This document shows, one piece after another, positions 1-8,968 of a stretch of 23,988 nt of DNA. Every line of letters begins with the position of its first letter. Position 1 is the stretch's first letter. A program made the translations under genes and the position numbers. Under the pieces are notes generated by a model. The model did no database searches, was not told the DNA's origin, and saw nothing but the letters and a program-made list of their open reading frames with translations. This DNA is from a virus. The stretch spans positions 1 through 23,988 of the IMG/VR virus record IMGVR_UViG_3300028388_002332; one strand, given 5' to 3'.

Positions 1-3000
1 ATTAGTTGTAAACTTTAAAGTCATGCTCTCAAAAGATACAACATCAGCAGCGCCAGTACCTAGCATCCATAAAGATTCAGCATACCCGCCTATAAATTTA
101 ACACCTGCTCTAGGCCCACTATTAGAAATAAATAAATATTTATGTGCTCCAGCAGCGTTAAGATTATATACAGCAGGTAAACTGCCTATGGCATTTCCAT
201 AACTTCTTCCATCGAGCAAAGTCCAATTATAAGTCGCATAAATATTATCTATAGAATTTCCCCTACTTTGGTCTTGCCCGTAACACAATGCTGACCTGTT
301 TCGTGTAAAGGCACATTGCTCTACTTTGACATTATCACCATTTTGAACACCTCCAGCACCAGTAGGATTATGCATAAATCCAGCCATAAATCCGTCAAAC
401 ATGCAACCTCTCACTGTTAACATCGACGTACCGCCGTTACCTGTATAAGTATACAAGTCATCGTGTCCATTATATCTATCTGAAACAGGTACATTATCTG
501 AAAACGGGTCAACAACTAAACCACAAAACGGGCTATATGTATTACTAGAATAAGTACCTTGTTCCCAATCACTTAAATCCCATTCGTATATTTGATTAGG
601 TGTTATGGAATTGACAATTCCACCTAAAAATTGTATGTTCTCTACTACTACATTACGACCTAAATGTACAGCCAGGCCAAACCCTTCTACGTTATTTCTA
701 CAATCTAATGTAGTAGTGTTGGCGAGTGTGCTGCCAGCATACGCACTGGTATTGCCTCTAAACGTAATATGTACAAAGTCATCATAAGCTCCACCAACAG
801 TTCTTCTTGTTTTAAGAACAATTCCAATACTATCTACTGTATAAAGACCAGAGCTTAATTGTACTATAGCAGAAGACCTTTTATTAGTTTGGTCAATTAC
901 ATTAGCAGCAAAATCAACACATTTTTGAATTGCAGCAACATCATCGTTACCATCGTTAGGAACAGCTCCAAAGTCGTCTACCCAATAAGCACCGTCTGCT
1001 CTTGGTTGAATTACTGCATACTGGCCATTTGCCATAGGTATAACTGATATACTATCAACGGGAATATCCGTTATGGCATTAGATTGAACTTTATACCTGG
1101 CAAGTCCAGCATCACCTTTACTATCATATCCTCTAGTCTTTATATAGGTATTGACAGGAAGCCTTAAGTTAAGTATATCCAGTCTGTCATCTACATTATA
1201 CTCAACTGGATCAAGCTTAACGGGAACCGTTGTCTTACTGCCCACCACATTCAATGTATCGTTGCTAAGATTAGCGGATACTAAATCTTCACTAATTGGT
1301 TCAAATGCGGGATTAGTGCCAGAGCCTTGTATACCAGGACTAGTACAAACATAAGTATGTTCACTACCATCATTTACATATATCCTGTCTCCTGCATTAA
1401 ATGGAAGATAGGTATATAGTGCTGTAGTATAACTTTCTTGATCTTCTACACGAACTTCAGTTTTGTGCCATCCAGTACCAAACCACTTTTGTGTACCAGA
1501 TTGTGTAGCATTATTAGACATTACAATAGTATCTCCAGCTACATTAGCACTAACTACTCTAGTTCCATTTGGTATACCCCAACCAACTACTGTAGACCCG
1601 GTAGTTAAAGTTGTTGAAGCGATATAATACTTTAAGTTAGTAATTAAATTACTACCAGCAGTTACATCACCTATAAGGCCCATTCTATATACAGGATAAC
1701 GAATTCTATACAAACCGTAATTACCGTCTGTAACTTCGTATGGTAAACCTTGTACATATACTGTATCAGATACAATTGCAGACACATAACCTAAAGGAGG
1801 ATTTATTGTAGATACACCTGTAAGTGGAGGCATTGTGCTTGAATAGGGAACTGCTACGGTACTCAATAAGTTATCTCCTACTCTATAATCATTTACATCA
1901 GCAGCTACAAAATAAAATCTATTAGTAGAAGAGTCTACAGTAATTGTAGCTGTTTCTACTGTAATACCTTCTAATTGTTTACCTGTATTAGTAATTTTTA
2001 TATTATCAGTAACACCGCCCGGTTGAAGATATGCTTCACCTAATAATGGTGCATTTTGAGAAGCAATGTTACTTATATTACCAGACCTCATAGATGATTG
2101 AGAGTCTAGCCAACCATAACAAGTATGATATGTATTAGTATATGTTACAGGAACACTTGCACCTACGCCATTTCCAGTAGTATATACCACACCACCTTCT
2201 ATATGAACACCCTCAAAAGAAACAGAGGACTTTCCTCTAAGGAAAAAAGGTATAGGATATGGCCTACTACAAGATGTGAAATATCTTAAAGCAGAACCAT
2301 TAAAACTAATAGTTGAATTATTACCTATAAATATAGCTTGAGGCAATCTTTCACTAGTAGAACTTATGAAATCTAATGTAGAGCCGTTAAAGGCGATTGT
2401 AAAATCAGAGCCTTTACCAAGCATCCACATACTTTCTACATGTGTATTATTTACACTTACTTTACCATTACCACCGTTAGCTCTAAAAAGCATTTTGGTG
2501 ATAGCTATATTACAAGACTCAATGCCTGGTAAAGTACCAAAACCTTCACCAAATTCTACACCATTTATAATGGTATTATGGCGAATGAAATAACAATTTA
2601 CTATACTACCACCTCTACTCTGGCTTTGACCTTGAGCAACAGCAGTATAGTTATTCTGAAAGTAACAATCTTCTACTCTAAGGTTGTCCCCATTCTGAAT
2701 AAGGCCGTCAGAAGGATTAGCCATGATTGCTGTAATAAAGCCCTGAAAGCTACATCCTTCTATCGTTACCATACTAGACCCGCCATTAGATGAATCAGTG
2801 TAATAACTGGTAAAATCAGGATACTGGTTTGCTCCAGCAACATCTGTCCCGAATCCGTCAATCACTATGGCAGAATAAGGGCTATTAGTATTAGTTCTAT
2901 ACGTTCCACCTCCCCAATCAGATATAGTGTTTTCAATTACTTCAGTGTTAGTAAAACCACCTATACCGCCAGAAAATCTGATATTCTTAAACTTAACCTG

Positions 3001-4440
3001 GCGACCTTTTTCTACAGCAAAGACAAATCCGTCTGCATTGTTTGCTGCAAAGTAAGTAGCATCTCCTATTTCCGCATAAGCATCTTGATTACCTTCAATA
3101 ATAATATTATTAAAAGTATACCCACCTGTAGTGTCTGAAAGCACTATACCAGTGTCAAAGTCAAACTGTCCCTCTCCAAACTTAAGAGTTCTAGTTCTAC
3201 CAGAAGCTTCTATGAAATCAAGAGCTTTTTTAATAGCGGCTTCATCAGTTGTTACATCATCTGCAATAGCTCCGAATTGCTCTGCTTTATAACTACCTTC
3301 ACTAGGCTGAAGAACAGCATACCTAGCATCCGCCATAGGCACTACAGCTACACCATCAGCAGATAAACCAGCAGGTAAATCTTTGTAAACAATATAACTA
3401 GCTGCTCCTCCATCTCCAGGAGTTGTGTACCCTTTAGTGTGTATACGTTCTCCTATCACGCCTCTAAGGAGAGCAATCTCTGCAACAGCATTTACTTCAT
3501 AATCCCACTTGAACAATTGTTCAATACTTGTAGAATCAAAATAAGCTTTGTAGCCTTCGTCAGTCTTATATAGTGTGCTTCTTTCTCTGGCACTACCAGA
3601 TTTAGGACTTGTCACTTGAATATCTCTAGCAATAGTAGCATCGGCACCAGAGCTGGACTTTATTGTATCTTCTATTACTGTTTCAGTAACAGATAAATCC
3701 GTCATACCCGAACCAGTAGCATTAGTACCAGTGTATAGTGTATCTGTGCCGGATACTACAAACACAGAGTCGTTTCTGACAAAGTTCTGATCTACAAAAC
3801 TACTGCTAGAAATACCTGTAAAGTACTCAGTACCTGCTATAGAAATAAAGGCAGAATCACTTCTAGTATAACTAGAATCTACATTTTCTCCTCCTGTATT
3901 AATACCTGTAAAAAGAGTATCATTAGTTGTTACAGCAAATACAGAATCATTACGTACAAAGGTGTTTTCTATACCAGAACCAGCTCCTCCAGAGATAGTG
4001 TCTAATCGTATATTATTAAATGTTTGAATACAGTTCTGTAAGTCATCAGTTAAACCACCAACATAAGGAAATAATTTCCTATTTGTTGTAGGTTTGCCTA
4101 TTGCAGCCATTCCAGCAGGAATAGAGGTTAATGTTCCTGTATTATCAGTAAATGTAGCAGTAATTACTTCTGGTGTAGAAGATATTATAGCATCTATTTC
4201 TAACCAATAACATTTTCTATTAGCTTTTAATATTACTACACATTCATCATCAACATCTGTCCCATCGTATTGTTTCAATGTATTAACGAAAGCTCCTTTA
4301 AACTGAAAATTAGGAGCTGTTCCGCCAGATTCAACAATAGGACTTAAATATCCATTAAATGTACTATCAATTACACCTTCTTGAGAAAAAGCTGCAAATG
4401 ATAAAAACATTAATATTATATTAAAAAATAGTTTTTTCAT
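1..4440 (-). CDS. Giant tailspike/tail-fibre protein with two beta-helix modules (3' end outside window)
   Basis: I read the frame codon by codon from the ATG at 4440 to position 1 and found no stop, so at least 1480 residues are encoded. Residues 1-19 form a Sec-type signal peptide (MKKLFFNIILMFLSFAAFS, then QE). Residues about 161-239 hold three ~30-residue repeats with the pattern RNDSVF...GTDTLYTG. Two homologous modules follow. Each opens with a phage tailspike-type motif (TKGYTTPGDGG at 335, TRGYDSKGDAG at 1102), then a pectate-lyase-3-like FGA motif with D-rich turn (389 and 1157), then repetitive Asn/Gly-rich strands typical of right-handed parallel beta-helices. The linker near 921-955 carries a GIPNGTRVVS-type surface motif. 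Such proteins usually bind or cleave host surface glycans. The start overlaps the upstream stop as TAATG. Family fold is inferred; catalytic residues are not identified. Confidence 0.85.
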   Translation of the reverse strand, partial: MKKLFFNIILMFLSFAAFSQEGVIDSTFNGYLSPIVESGGTAPNFQFKGAFVNTLKQYDGTDVDDECVVILKANRKCYWLEIDAIISSTPEVITATFTDNTGTLTSIPAGMAAIGKPTTNRKLFPYVGGLTDDLQNCIQTFNNIRLDTISGGAGSGIENTFVRNDSVFAVTTNDTLFTGINTGGENVDSSYTRSDSAFISIAGTEYFTGISSSSFVDQNFVRNDSVFVVSGTDTLYTGTNATGSGMTDLSVTETVIEDTIKSSSGADATIARDIQVTSPKSGSARERSTLYKTDEGYKAYFDSTSIEQLFKWDYEVNAVAEIALLRGVIGERIHTKGYTTPGDGGAASYIVYKDLPAGLSADGVAVVPMADARYAVLQPSEGSYKAEQFGAIADDVTTDEAAIKKALDFIEASGRTRTLKFGEGQFDFDTGIVLSDTTGGYTFNNIIIEGNQDAYAEIGDATYFAANNADGFVFAVEKGRQVKFKNIRFSGGIGGFTNTEVIENTISDWGGGTYRTNTNSPYSAIVIDGFGTDVAGANQYPDFTSYYTDSSNGGSSMVTIEGCSFQGFITAIMANPSDGLIQNGDNLRVEDCYFQNNYTAVAQGQSQSRGGSIVNCYFIRHNTIINGVEFGEGFGTLPGIESCNIAITKMLFRANGGNGKVSVNNTHVESMWMLGKGSDFTIAFNGSTLDFISSTSERLPQAIFIGNNSTISFNGSALRYFTSCSRPYPIPFFLRGKSSVSFEGVHIEGGVVYTTGNGVGASVPVTYTNTYHTCYGWLDSQSSMRSGNISNIASQNAPLLGEAYLQPGGVTDNIKITNTGKQLEGITVETATITVDSSTNRFYFVAADVNDYRVGDNLLSTVAVPYSSTMPPLTGVSTINPPLGYVSAIVSDTVYVQGLPYEVTDGNYGLYRIRYPVYRMGLIGDVTAGSNLITNLKYYIASTTLTTGSTVVGWGIPNGTRVVSANVAGDTIVMSNNATQSGTQKWFGTGWHKTEVRVEDQESYTTALYTYLPFNAGDRIYVNDGSEHTYVCTSPGIQGSGTNPAFEPISEDLVSANLSNDTLNVVGSKTTVPVKLDPVEYNVDDRLDILNLRLPVNTYIKTRGYDSKGDAGLARYKVQSNAITDIPVDSISVIPMANGQYAVIQPRADGAYWVDDFGAVPNDGNDDVAAIQKCVDFAANVIDQTNKRSSAIVQLSSGLYTVDSIGIVLKTRRTVGGAYDDFVHITFRGNTSAYAGSTLANTTTLDCRNNVEGFGLAVHLGRNVVVENIQFLGGIVNSITPNQIYEWDLSDWEQGTYSSNTYSPFCGLVVDPFSDNVPVSDRYNGHDDLYTYTGNGGTSMLTVRGCMFDGFMAGFMHNPTGAGGVQNGDNVKVEQCAFTRNRSALCYGQDQSRGNSIDNIYATYNWTLLDGRSYGNAIGSLPAVYNLNAAGAHKYLFISNSGPRAGVKFIGGYAESLWMLGTGAADVVSFESMTLKFTTN
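3721..3966 (-). repeat. Three in-frame ~30-residue repeats in the tailspike stalk
   Basis: Within the giant tail protein, residues 161-180, 191-210 and 220-239 align as (F/Y)(V/T)R(N/S)DS(V/A)F followed by a G/N-T-(D/E) turn and (L/Y)(Y/F)TG. Copies 1 and 3 are the closest to each other. The period is 29-30 residues (about 90 nt). Short beta-rich repeats of this kind ahead of a beta-helix often form a trimeric stalk. That role is inferred. Confidence 0.7.
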
Positions 4441-5147
4441 TACCAAGAAAATTTTAAAAAGTGTTTGTTTGGATAAGCAGATAAGCCTTCAAATCTTAAT
4501 GATATACTAGGATTATTTGTACTACCTATACCAATTAAGCTTACAGAAGGAGAGCTTGTTAAGTCTAAAGGATATGGAATAGAGTCACTAGGTAAAGATG
4601 ATATACTTATCGGCAAAGCCATTTTTTGAATATTTGGTAAATATAATGTATCTAAAGATATATTTCCAGGCAATCCATTTCCATTAAAAATAATAGTTCT
4701 GTTATCTGAATCAACAGAGGTGCTTGGCCCTTGTACAGAAGTAGAAATAGGTACACAAGTACTGGGATAAGTTACAGTAACTATTTCATCATTATCACCA
4801 GAAACACTTGCTGTAGGTTCTGCACCAGCATATCTTGTAGCAATAATCGAACCATTATCACTTTTTAGTACAATAAAATTATTAAATAAAGAAGTATTTG
4901 TAATTAAAATTCTACTTTCATCAATAGCTTTTTGAATAGTATCTACTACACTATGAGCTTTATTCGCTACACCAGCACTTACCTTATGACTACTACTAAA
5001 AGGATTACCAAAAGATTTTCTTCCTCTATCGACTAAATTAGAATAAGAAGCAATTAATATATCTTCAGGTACATCTAAATCTCTATTCTTAGAATTTAAT
5101 CTTAATATAACATCTAAATTTTCATTATCATTAACTTTTATAGCCAT
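4440..5147 (-). CDS. Virion/tail-associated protein of unknown function
   Basis: This gene encodes 235 residues and I do not recognise a family. The N-terminal third is charged and probably helical (VDTIQKAIDESR around residue 68). The rest is rich in Ser, Thr, Pro, Asn and Ile, as in beta-structured phage fibre or baseplate-like proteins. It sits directly before the giant tailspike gene, with the stop and next start sharing one base (TAATG), so the two are probably translated together. An anchor, adaptor or chaperone for the spike is possible. It begins about 20 nt after a strong terminator-like hairpin, with an A-rich leader (AAATAAAAACT) before the ATG. Function is inferred from position only. 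Confidence 0.75.
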   Translation of the reverse strand: MAIKVNDNENLDVILRLNSKNRDLDVPEDILIASYSNLVDRGRKSFGNPFSSSHKVSAGVANKAHSVVDTIQKAIDESRILITNTSLFNNFIVLKSDNGSIIATRYAGAEPTASVSGDNDEIVTVTYPSTCVPISTSVQGPSTSVDSDNRTIIFNGNGLPGNISLDTLYLPNIQKMALPISISSLPSDSIPYPLDLTSSPSVSLIGIGSTNNPSISLRFEGLSAYPNKHFLKFSW

Positions 5148-5162
5148 AGTTTTTATTTAATA

Positions 5163-5197
5163 CAAAAAAAGAGGAGCCATGTAACATAACTCCTCTT
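5163..5197 (-). terminator. Intrinsic terminator/attenuator after the 617-residue virion gene
   Basis: On the minus strand the arms AAGAGGAG (5190-5197) and CTCCTCTT (5169-5176) pair perfectly, with an inner ATGT/ACAT pairing in the 13-nt loop. A run of seven T follows at once. This is a textbook rho-independent terminator. Only about 16 nt separate the T-run from the next ATG at 5147, too little for a promoter, so downstream genes probably depend on read-through. Confidence 0.85.
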
Positions 5198-5207
5198 AAT
5201 TTTATTT

Positions 5208-7061
5208 TTATACAAAATTCGATCCTGTAGAGGATTCGCCTTTTAATTCGTGCCCTGAATAAGCTACAGCACTATCTAACCAAGCACCAAGGCTTGCTTC
5301 TAATCCAGATACAGTCGTACTGTCATCTGTTGCTGTAGTAACTGCTTCTCCACTAGAAAGATTACTTACAGCAGTAGCAACTGTAGTACAAGTTGCTGTA
5401 GAAGTAAGTAAAATAGCTACTTGCTTAGGAGTAGAAACTCTTTGTGTCAAAGTTTCTTCATAATCATAATAGTCAATCAGTGTAGAAGTATAATTATAAG
5501 TAGGTTCAATATAAGTAACACCTTTAGAGAAATATTCCCCATGAGGTTGATTTTGAGGAGTATGTACAGATAATTGATACCTGTCATCATTAGAAATAAC
5601 CCATTTCCAACCCTGACCAGTACCTTCATCAGCAGCTACTTTAGTAGTACTGTGAACATTACCATCAAAACCACCAGCTACATTTACATCTACAGTATTG
5701 CGAACTTGCTCAATATTATCAAAATAAGCAGCTTTAGGTTCATCAAGACCTAGGATAATAAATGCATCTACATTAGTATTTAAACCACCTGTTAAAGTAC
5801 CAGCACCAGATACAGACCAAGTAGCACCACCATCAGTGTCTTCAGTCAATACAACAGCATTACCAGCAGTGCCAGCAAGTCTAGAAGTAATGTTTAATGT
5901 TGTAGCAGTAGCTACAGCAGAAGCTTTAGGATTAGCTACAGTACCAGCAGCATAAGTAGTACCAGGAGTTCCAGTACCATTTACAGCATGCGCCAAGTTC
6001 TGTAAACTGATTGCAGCGGAAGCTCCAAGGTCTACATCATAAGCGGCAGATGGAGCAGCAACGAACTTGTAGGTTAAATCCCCAATAGTTACTTCATCAT
6101 TAGCAGTAAAGTTACCAGTAGTAGTTAATGTACCAGTAGCAAGAGTACCGTTTTTAGCAGTTTTAGGATCAATTACTTCAATTGTAGAAGCAGTTGTAAT
6201 TTGATCGGTAATAGTTTCACCGCCTGCAACTAAATCAGCTTGTTCTTTAATCAATTTAGCTAAAGCTGTAACCAGTTGAGCGTCAGCAACAAGATTAGTA
6301 GTTGTTACATTACCTTGAGCATCATAATCATACATTACAGGAATAGTAGTAGGAGTAGAAGCACAGGTAATAGTACCAAGAGCTTGACCATTTCCACCAC
6401 TAGTATTAATAGCTAAACCAATATAATTTTTATTACCTCTACGAATACCAGCAGAGTTGGAAACACTTGCTACTCTAGAGCGAGTATTTAATTTGTACAG
6501 CAAGTTTTCAACTACATAGCTAGTAGTATCAGTAATACCACTTAAAGAAGCGGGAGTAGTGATTGTTTCATAAGAAACATCATCATTATCAGAGTAATCT
6601 CTGTCATTACGTACTCCGTAGAGATAAACAAAAGCACCATATTCTGTATCAGCAAGGATTGTTGGTAAATCTGTAACTGCTTGAGCAGAATAATTACCTA
6701 CTCTGTAAGATTTAGTAATTACACTGCGAATGTTTTCACGATAAATTACACCGCTTTCAACATATCCTTTGTCAGAAACTTCCCAAGGCTCTACAGTGTG
6801 TATTGCACTTGATTTAGGTGTACCTTGTAAAACTTTAATTGCTTTTACTTGAGCTGCTGTTTGACCAGCAGTAATAAAAGTACCAAGAGCAGTTGCTCCA
6901 TCAAAATCCCAAGATAAAACACCTAACTGTTTATCGGCAATACCGAGTGAAGTAGTACCATTTACTAATGCACCAGTGGCTAAGGCTTGGTCGCCATCAC
7001 CTACTAAAATTACCTTTTGAGTACCTAAAGCAGCGCGATTAGTTCTTTTAAATTTAGACAT
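5208..7061 (-). CDS. Large virion structural protein with inserted phage domain (tail or head-surface component)
   Basis: The gene encodes 617 residues rich in Ala, Thr, Gly and Val and poor in Lys, a composition typical of abundant phage structural proteins, and its GC content is above that of its neighbours. Residues about 308-428 form a distinct insert: a beta-strand motif (NDEVTIGDLTYKFV), a Gln-Asn-Leu helix (ISLQNLAHAVNGTG), then LNITSRLAGTAGNAVVL and a GTLTGG end. This resembles an approximately 100-residue module recurrent in phage tail and other virion proteins. The flanking parts may form the core subunit. I see no clear sheath, tube or capsid signature, so the exact role (tail tube/sheath, head fibre or decoration) is open. 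A strong terminator follows the stop, consistent with high expression. Confidence 0.75.
   Translation of the reverse strand: MSKFKRTNRAALGTQKVILVGDGDQALATGALVNGTTSLGIADKQLGVLSWDFDGATALGTFITAGQTAAQVKAIKVLQGTPKSSAIHTVEPWEVSDKGYVESGVIYRENIRSVITKSYRVGNYSAQAVTDLPTILADTEYGAFVYLYGVRNDRDYSDNDDVSYETITTPASLSGITDTTSYVVENLLYKLNTRSRVASVSNSAGIRRGNKNYIGLAINTSGGNGQALGTITCASTPTTIPVMYDYDAQGNVTTTNLVADAQLVTALAKLIKEQADLVAGGETITDQITTASTIEVIDPKTAKNGTLATGTLTTTGNFTANDEVTIGDLTYKFVAAPSAAYDVDLGASAAISLQNLAHAVNGTGTPGTTYAAGTVANPKASAVATATTLNITSRLAGTAGNAVVLTEDTDGGATWSVSGAGTLTGGLNTNVDAFIILGLDEPKAAYFDNIEQVRNTVDVNVAGGFDGNVHSTTKVAADEGTGQGWKWVISNDDRYQLSVHTPQNQPHGEYFSKGVTYIEPTYNYTSTLIDYYDYEETLTQRVSTPKQVAILLTSTATCTTVATAVSNLSSGEAVTTATDDSTTVSGLEASLGAWLDSAVAYSGHELKGESSTGSNFV
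5778..6140 (-). other. Inserted beta-domain inside the 617-residue virion protein
   Basis: Residues 308-428 have the layout strand, TYKFV strand, QNLAHAVN helix, LNITSRLAGTAGN strand, TGG end, found in many unrelated phage structural proteins. The segment is bounded by Thr/Gly-rich linkers (ATGTLTTTGN at the front, GGLNTN at the back) and looks like a cassette inserted into a host fold. Domain membership is recalled from pattern and not searched. Confidence 0.55.
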
Positions 7062-7083
7062 TTGTTAAAAATTTAATTAAAAA

Positions 7084-7842
7084 TTAAACTGTATTAATTA
7101 TTTTTTGCTGTCTGTATGCTACCTGATTGTAATCAGCGAAATTACCAGAAACATTTTGAACAGCAATATCAACAACTAAACTACAATAATTATCAGGAAT
7201 ATCCATATTTATAGAAGGATCAGAACTAGAAGGGAATGAAGGATCACCTTCACTAAACTCTAATGTATCATATCCGCCAAAAAAGGGTTTTATGGGAATC
7301 TTAATGTATTGCCCATTTATACCTAATAATTCTTCATCTGAATAAACAAATAAAGACTTTCCAGTTTGAGTTGATTTTTTAATTACACCAAGTAATCTAG
7401 TCCATTTAATAGATGGTTTTTGATATGAATCATATAATTTACTATCTAAATCATGATGTTGGATTATATCAACTGATATGTTACCACAAGAATCATGTAT
7501 ACCATAAAACCTAACTTTATGCATATAGTCATCTGGTAATTTAAATTCATGTTTATAAAAACCATTTTCAGTAGTTTGATTGATTGGTGTTAAAGGATCA
7601 GAATCAGATAATGCTAAATCTACTACTAAAGTAGACAACATATCTATTCTCATCTGTGTAACTTCAAAACCATATTTCCCTGCTTTAGTTTTATTTGCTC
7701 CAGAAAATATATCAACATAATCTAAAGCAGCTTCATATAAAAAATCATCAATAAAAGCAGCAGGATAATCTTTGGAATGATTAGAGTCAATTTTATTTAA
7801 TTCCTGTTTAAAAGTTATATGTTGTCGTTTAATGTTACACAT
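7084..7842 (-). CDS. Probable neck/ring (head-tail adaptor) protein
   Basis: From the ATG at 7842 this gene encodes 252 residues. An upstream TTG at 7851 is also in frame, but the ATG lies two bases after the preceding stop and is the better start. The protein mixes helices (ALDYVDIFSGANKTKAGKYG region) and beta segments, and ends with a helix preceded by DIPDNYCSLVVDIAVQNVSG. That ending recalls the pattern of phage connector/ring proteins, in which a Pro-Asp/Glu turn precedes a helix of the I-V-D-x-A-V type. Its place two genes after the major capsid gene agrees with a connector protein. The assignment rests on pattern and context, not on a search. Confidence 0.7.
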   Translation of the reverse strand: MCNIKRQHITFKQELNKIDSNHSKDYPAAFIDDFLYEAALDYVDIFSGANKTKAGKYGFEVTQMRIDMLSTLVVDLALSDSDPLTPINQTTENGFYKHEFKLPDDYMHKVRFYGIHDSCGNISVDIIQHHDLDSKLYDSYQKPSIKWTRLLGVIKKSTQTGKSLFVYSDEELLGINGQYIKIPIKPFFGGYDTLEFSEGDPSFPSSSDPSINMDIPDNYCSLVVDIAVQNVSGNFADYNQVAYRQQKIINTV

Positions 7843-7843
7843 A

Positions 7844-8968
7844 TTATTCAAATTCTATACCCTTCTGTTTTACTTCTTCTAACAAGTCTTTATACCAATT
7901 AGTTACATCTCCATCAGGATTATATTCTCTATATTCTTTTAAGAAAAAGTTAACTAATGAATCCCAAGAACTTCCTAATTTGTAAACATCTGGAGTACCA
8001 GCTTTGGAATGCCAAATATATTGATTATCTCTGTGAGCAATTACATTTGTGTTTATTGCTTGTTGACAGAGATACATTATATCTAACTTTTCATTTCCTT
8101 CTCTAGTTTCCATTAATTTAACTGTACTCATAAATTTTCTAATATTATCCATTTGATGTCTACCATCAGAGATAAAATCAGATAAAATATTATTGACAGT
8201 ATCAGGATTAACTTTACCTTTTAATATTACTCTAGATTCATAGTCTCTAAGAACAATAGCTATTTGATAAGACTTAAATCTACCATATTCATTTTTAATC
8301 TTATACAGATAATAGAATGCTTCTTCTATTTTTTCTTGCTTCTTAGCCTTTTCAGCTTCAGCTTCGTGTTCTTGAGAAATATACCAATCATGATAAGCAG
8401 TATTTATTTCTGCTTTATTTTTAGCTATAATAGGAATAACATAAGCCATTTCCATTAAAAGGTCTTGTCTAGGAGTAGTATTTTCTAAAGGATTAGGTCT
8501 TGGGTAAAGTGTCATTGTTAATGACTGTAGATAAGTCTTTTTACCCCACTCATCCATGTTAGAAGGCATATTAAACATAGTATAGTCTATTTTATCTGTA
8601 TAATAATCTGGTTCTACACTATGTCTAATTTCGTAAAGGGTTTGTTTTTTAATTTGTTCCTTCTTAATAATAGAAGGTAAAATATCTCTCCATTGTGGAG
8701 AAAGTTTAAAATTGACAAATATATCATCTTCATTCAATCCTTGAAAAGGATTTTCAACTAATTTATTAAGACCTGTCTCAAGTCTTCCTGTATTAGGGTT
8801 TAATGGAAAACTAAGTACATCGGCTGTACTATCTTCTTTAGCCTTTCTTTTAGATACAGTAGGAATTATACCTCTATCTGTACTAATTGTATATACTTGT
8901 TTGTGTCTTCCTTGATAAGATACTCTTTCTACAGGATTAATCCATATTTTTCTGTAATTGCTTTTCAT
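7844..8968 (-). CDS. Unknown 374-residue protein of the neck/tail module
   Basis: I do not recognise a family. The protein is mainly helical after residue 150. A charged heptad-like segment (HEAEAEKAKKQEKIEEAF near 200-217) is followed by further helices, and the C-terminus is acidic. The first 90 residues are basic and Pro/Asn-rich, as in an extended arm. There is no signal peptide or membrane segment. The start overlaps the end of the upstream lipoprotein gene by 32 nt and the stop is two bases before the next ATG, so it is embedded in the late operon. A structural or assembly role is likely from context only. Confidence 0.7.
   Translation of the reverse strand: MKSNYRKIWINPVERVSYQGRHKQVYTISTDRGIIPTVSKRKAKEDSTADVLSFPLNPNTGRLETGLNKLVENPFQGLNEDDIFVNFKLSPQWRDILPSIIKKEQIKKQTLYEIRHSVEPDYYTDKIDYTMFNMPSNMDEWGKKTYLQSLTMTLYPRPNPLENTTPRQDLLMEMAYVIPIIAKNKAEINTAYHDWYISQEHEAEAEKAKKQEKIEEAFYYLYKIKNEYGRFKSYQIAIVLRDYESRVILKGKVNPDTVNNILSDFISDGRHQMDNIRKFMSTVKLMETREGNEKLDIMYLCQQAINTNVIAHRDNQYIWHSKAGTPDVYKLGSSWDSLVNFFLKEYREYNPDGDVTNWYKDLLEEVKQKGIEFE

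Noticed and set aside
605-2793. Plus-strand ORFs of 60-75 residues under the tailspike gene
   Set aside because: They are antisense to one uninterrupted minus-strand frame that I checked codon by codon, and have no family features.
5208-7061. Labelling the 617-residue protein a tail sheath
   Set aside because: I could not find a sheath-like N-terminal or C-terminal signature, so the specific role is left open.
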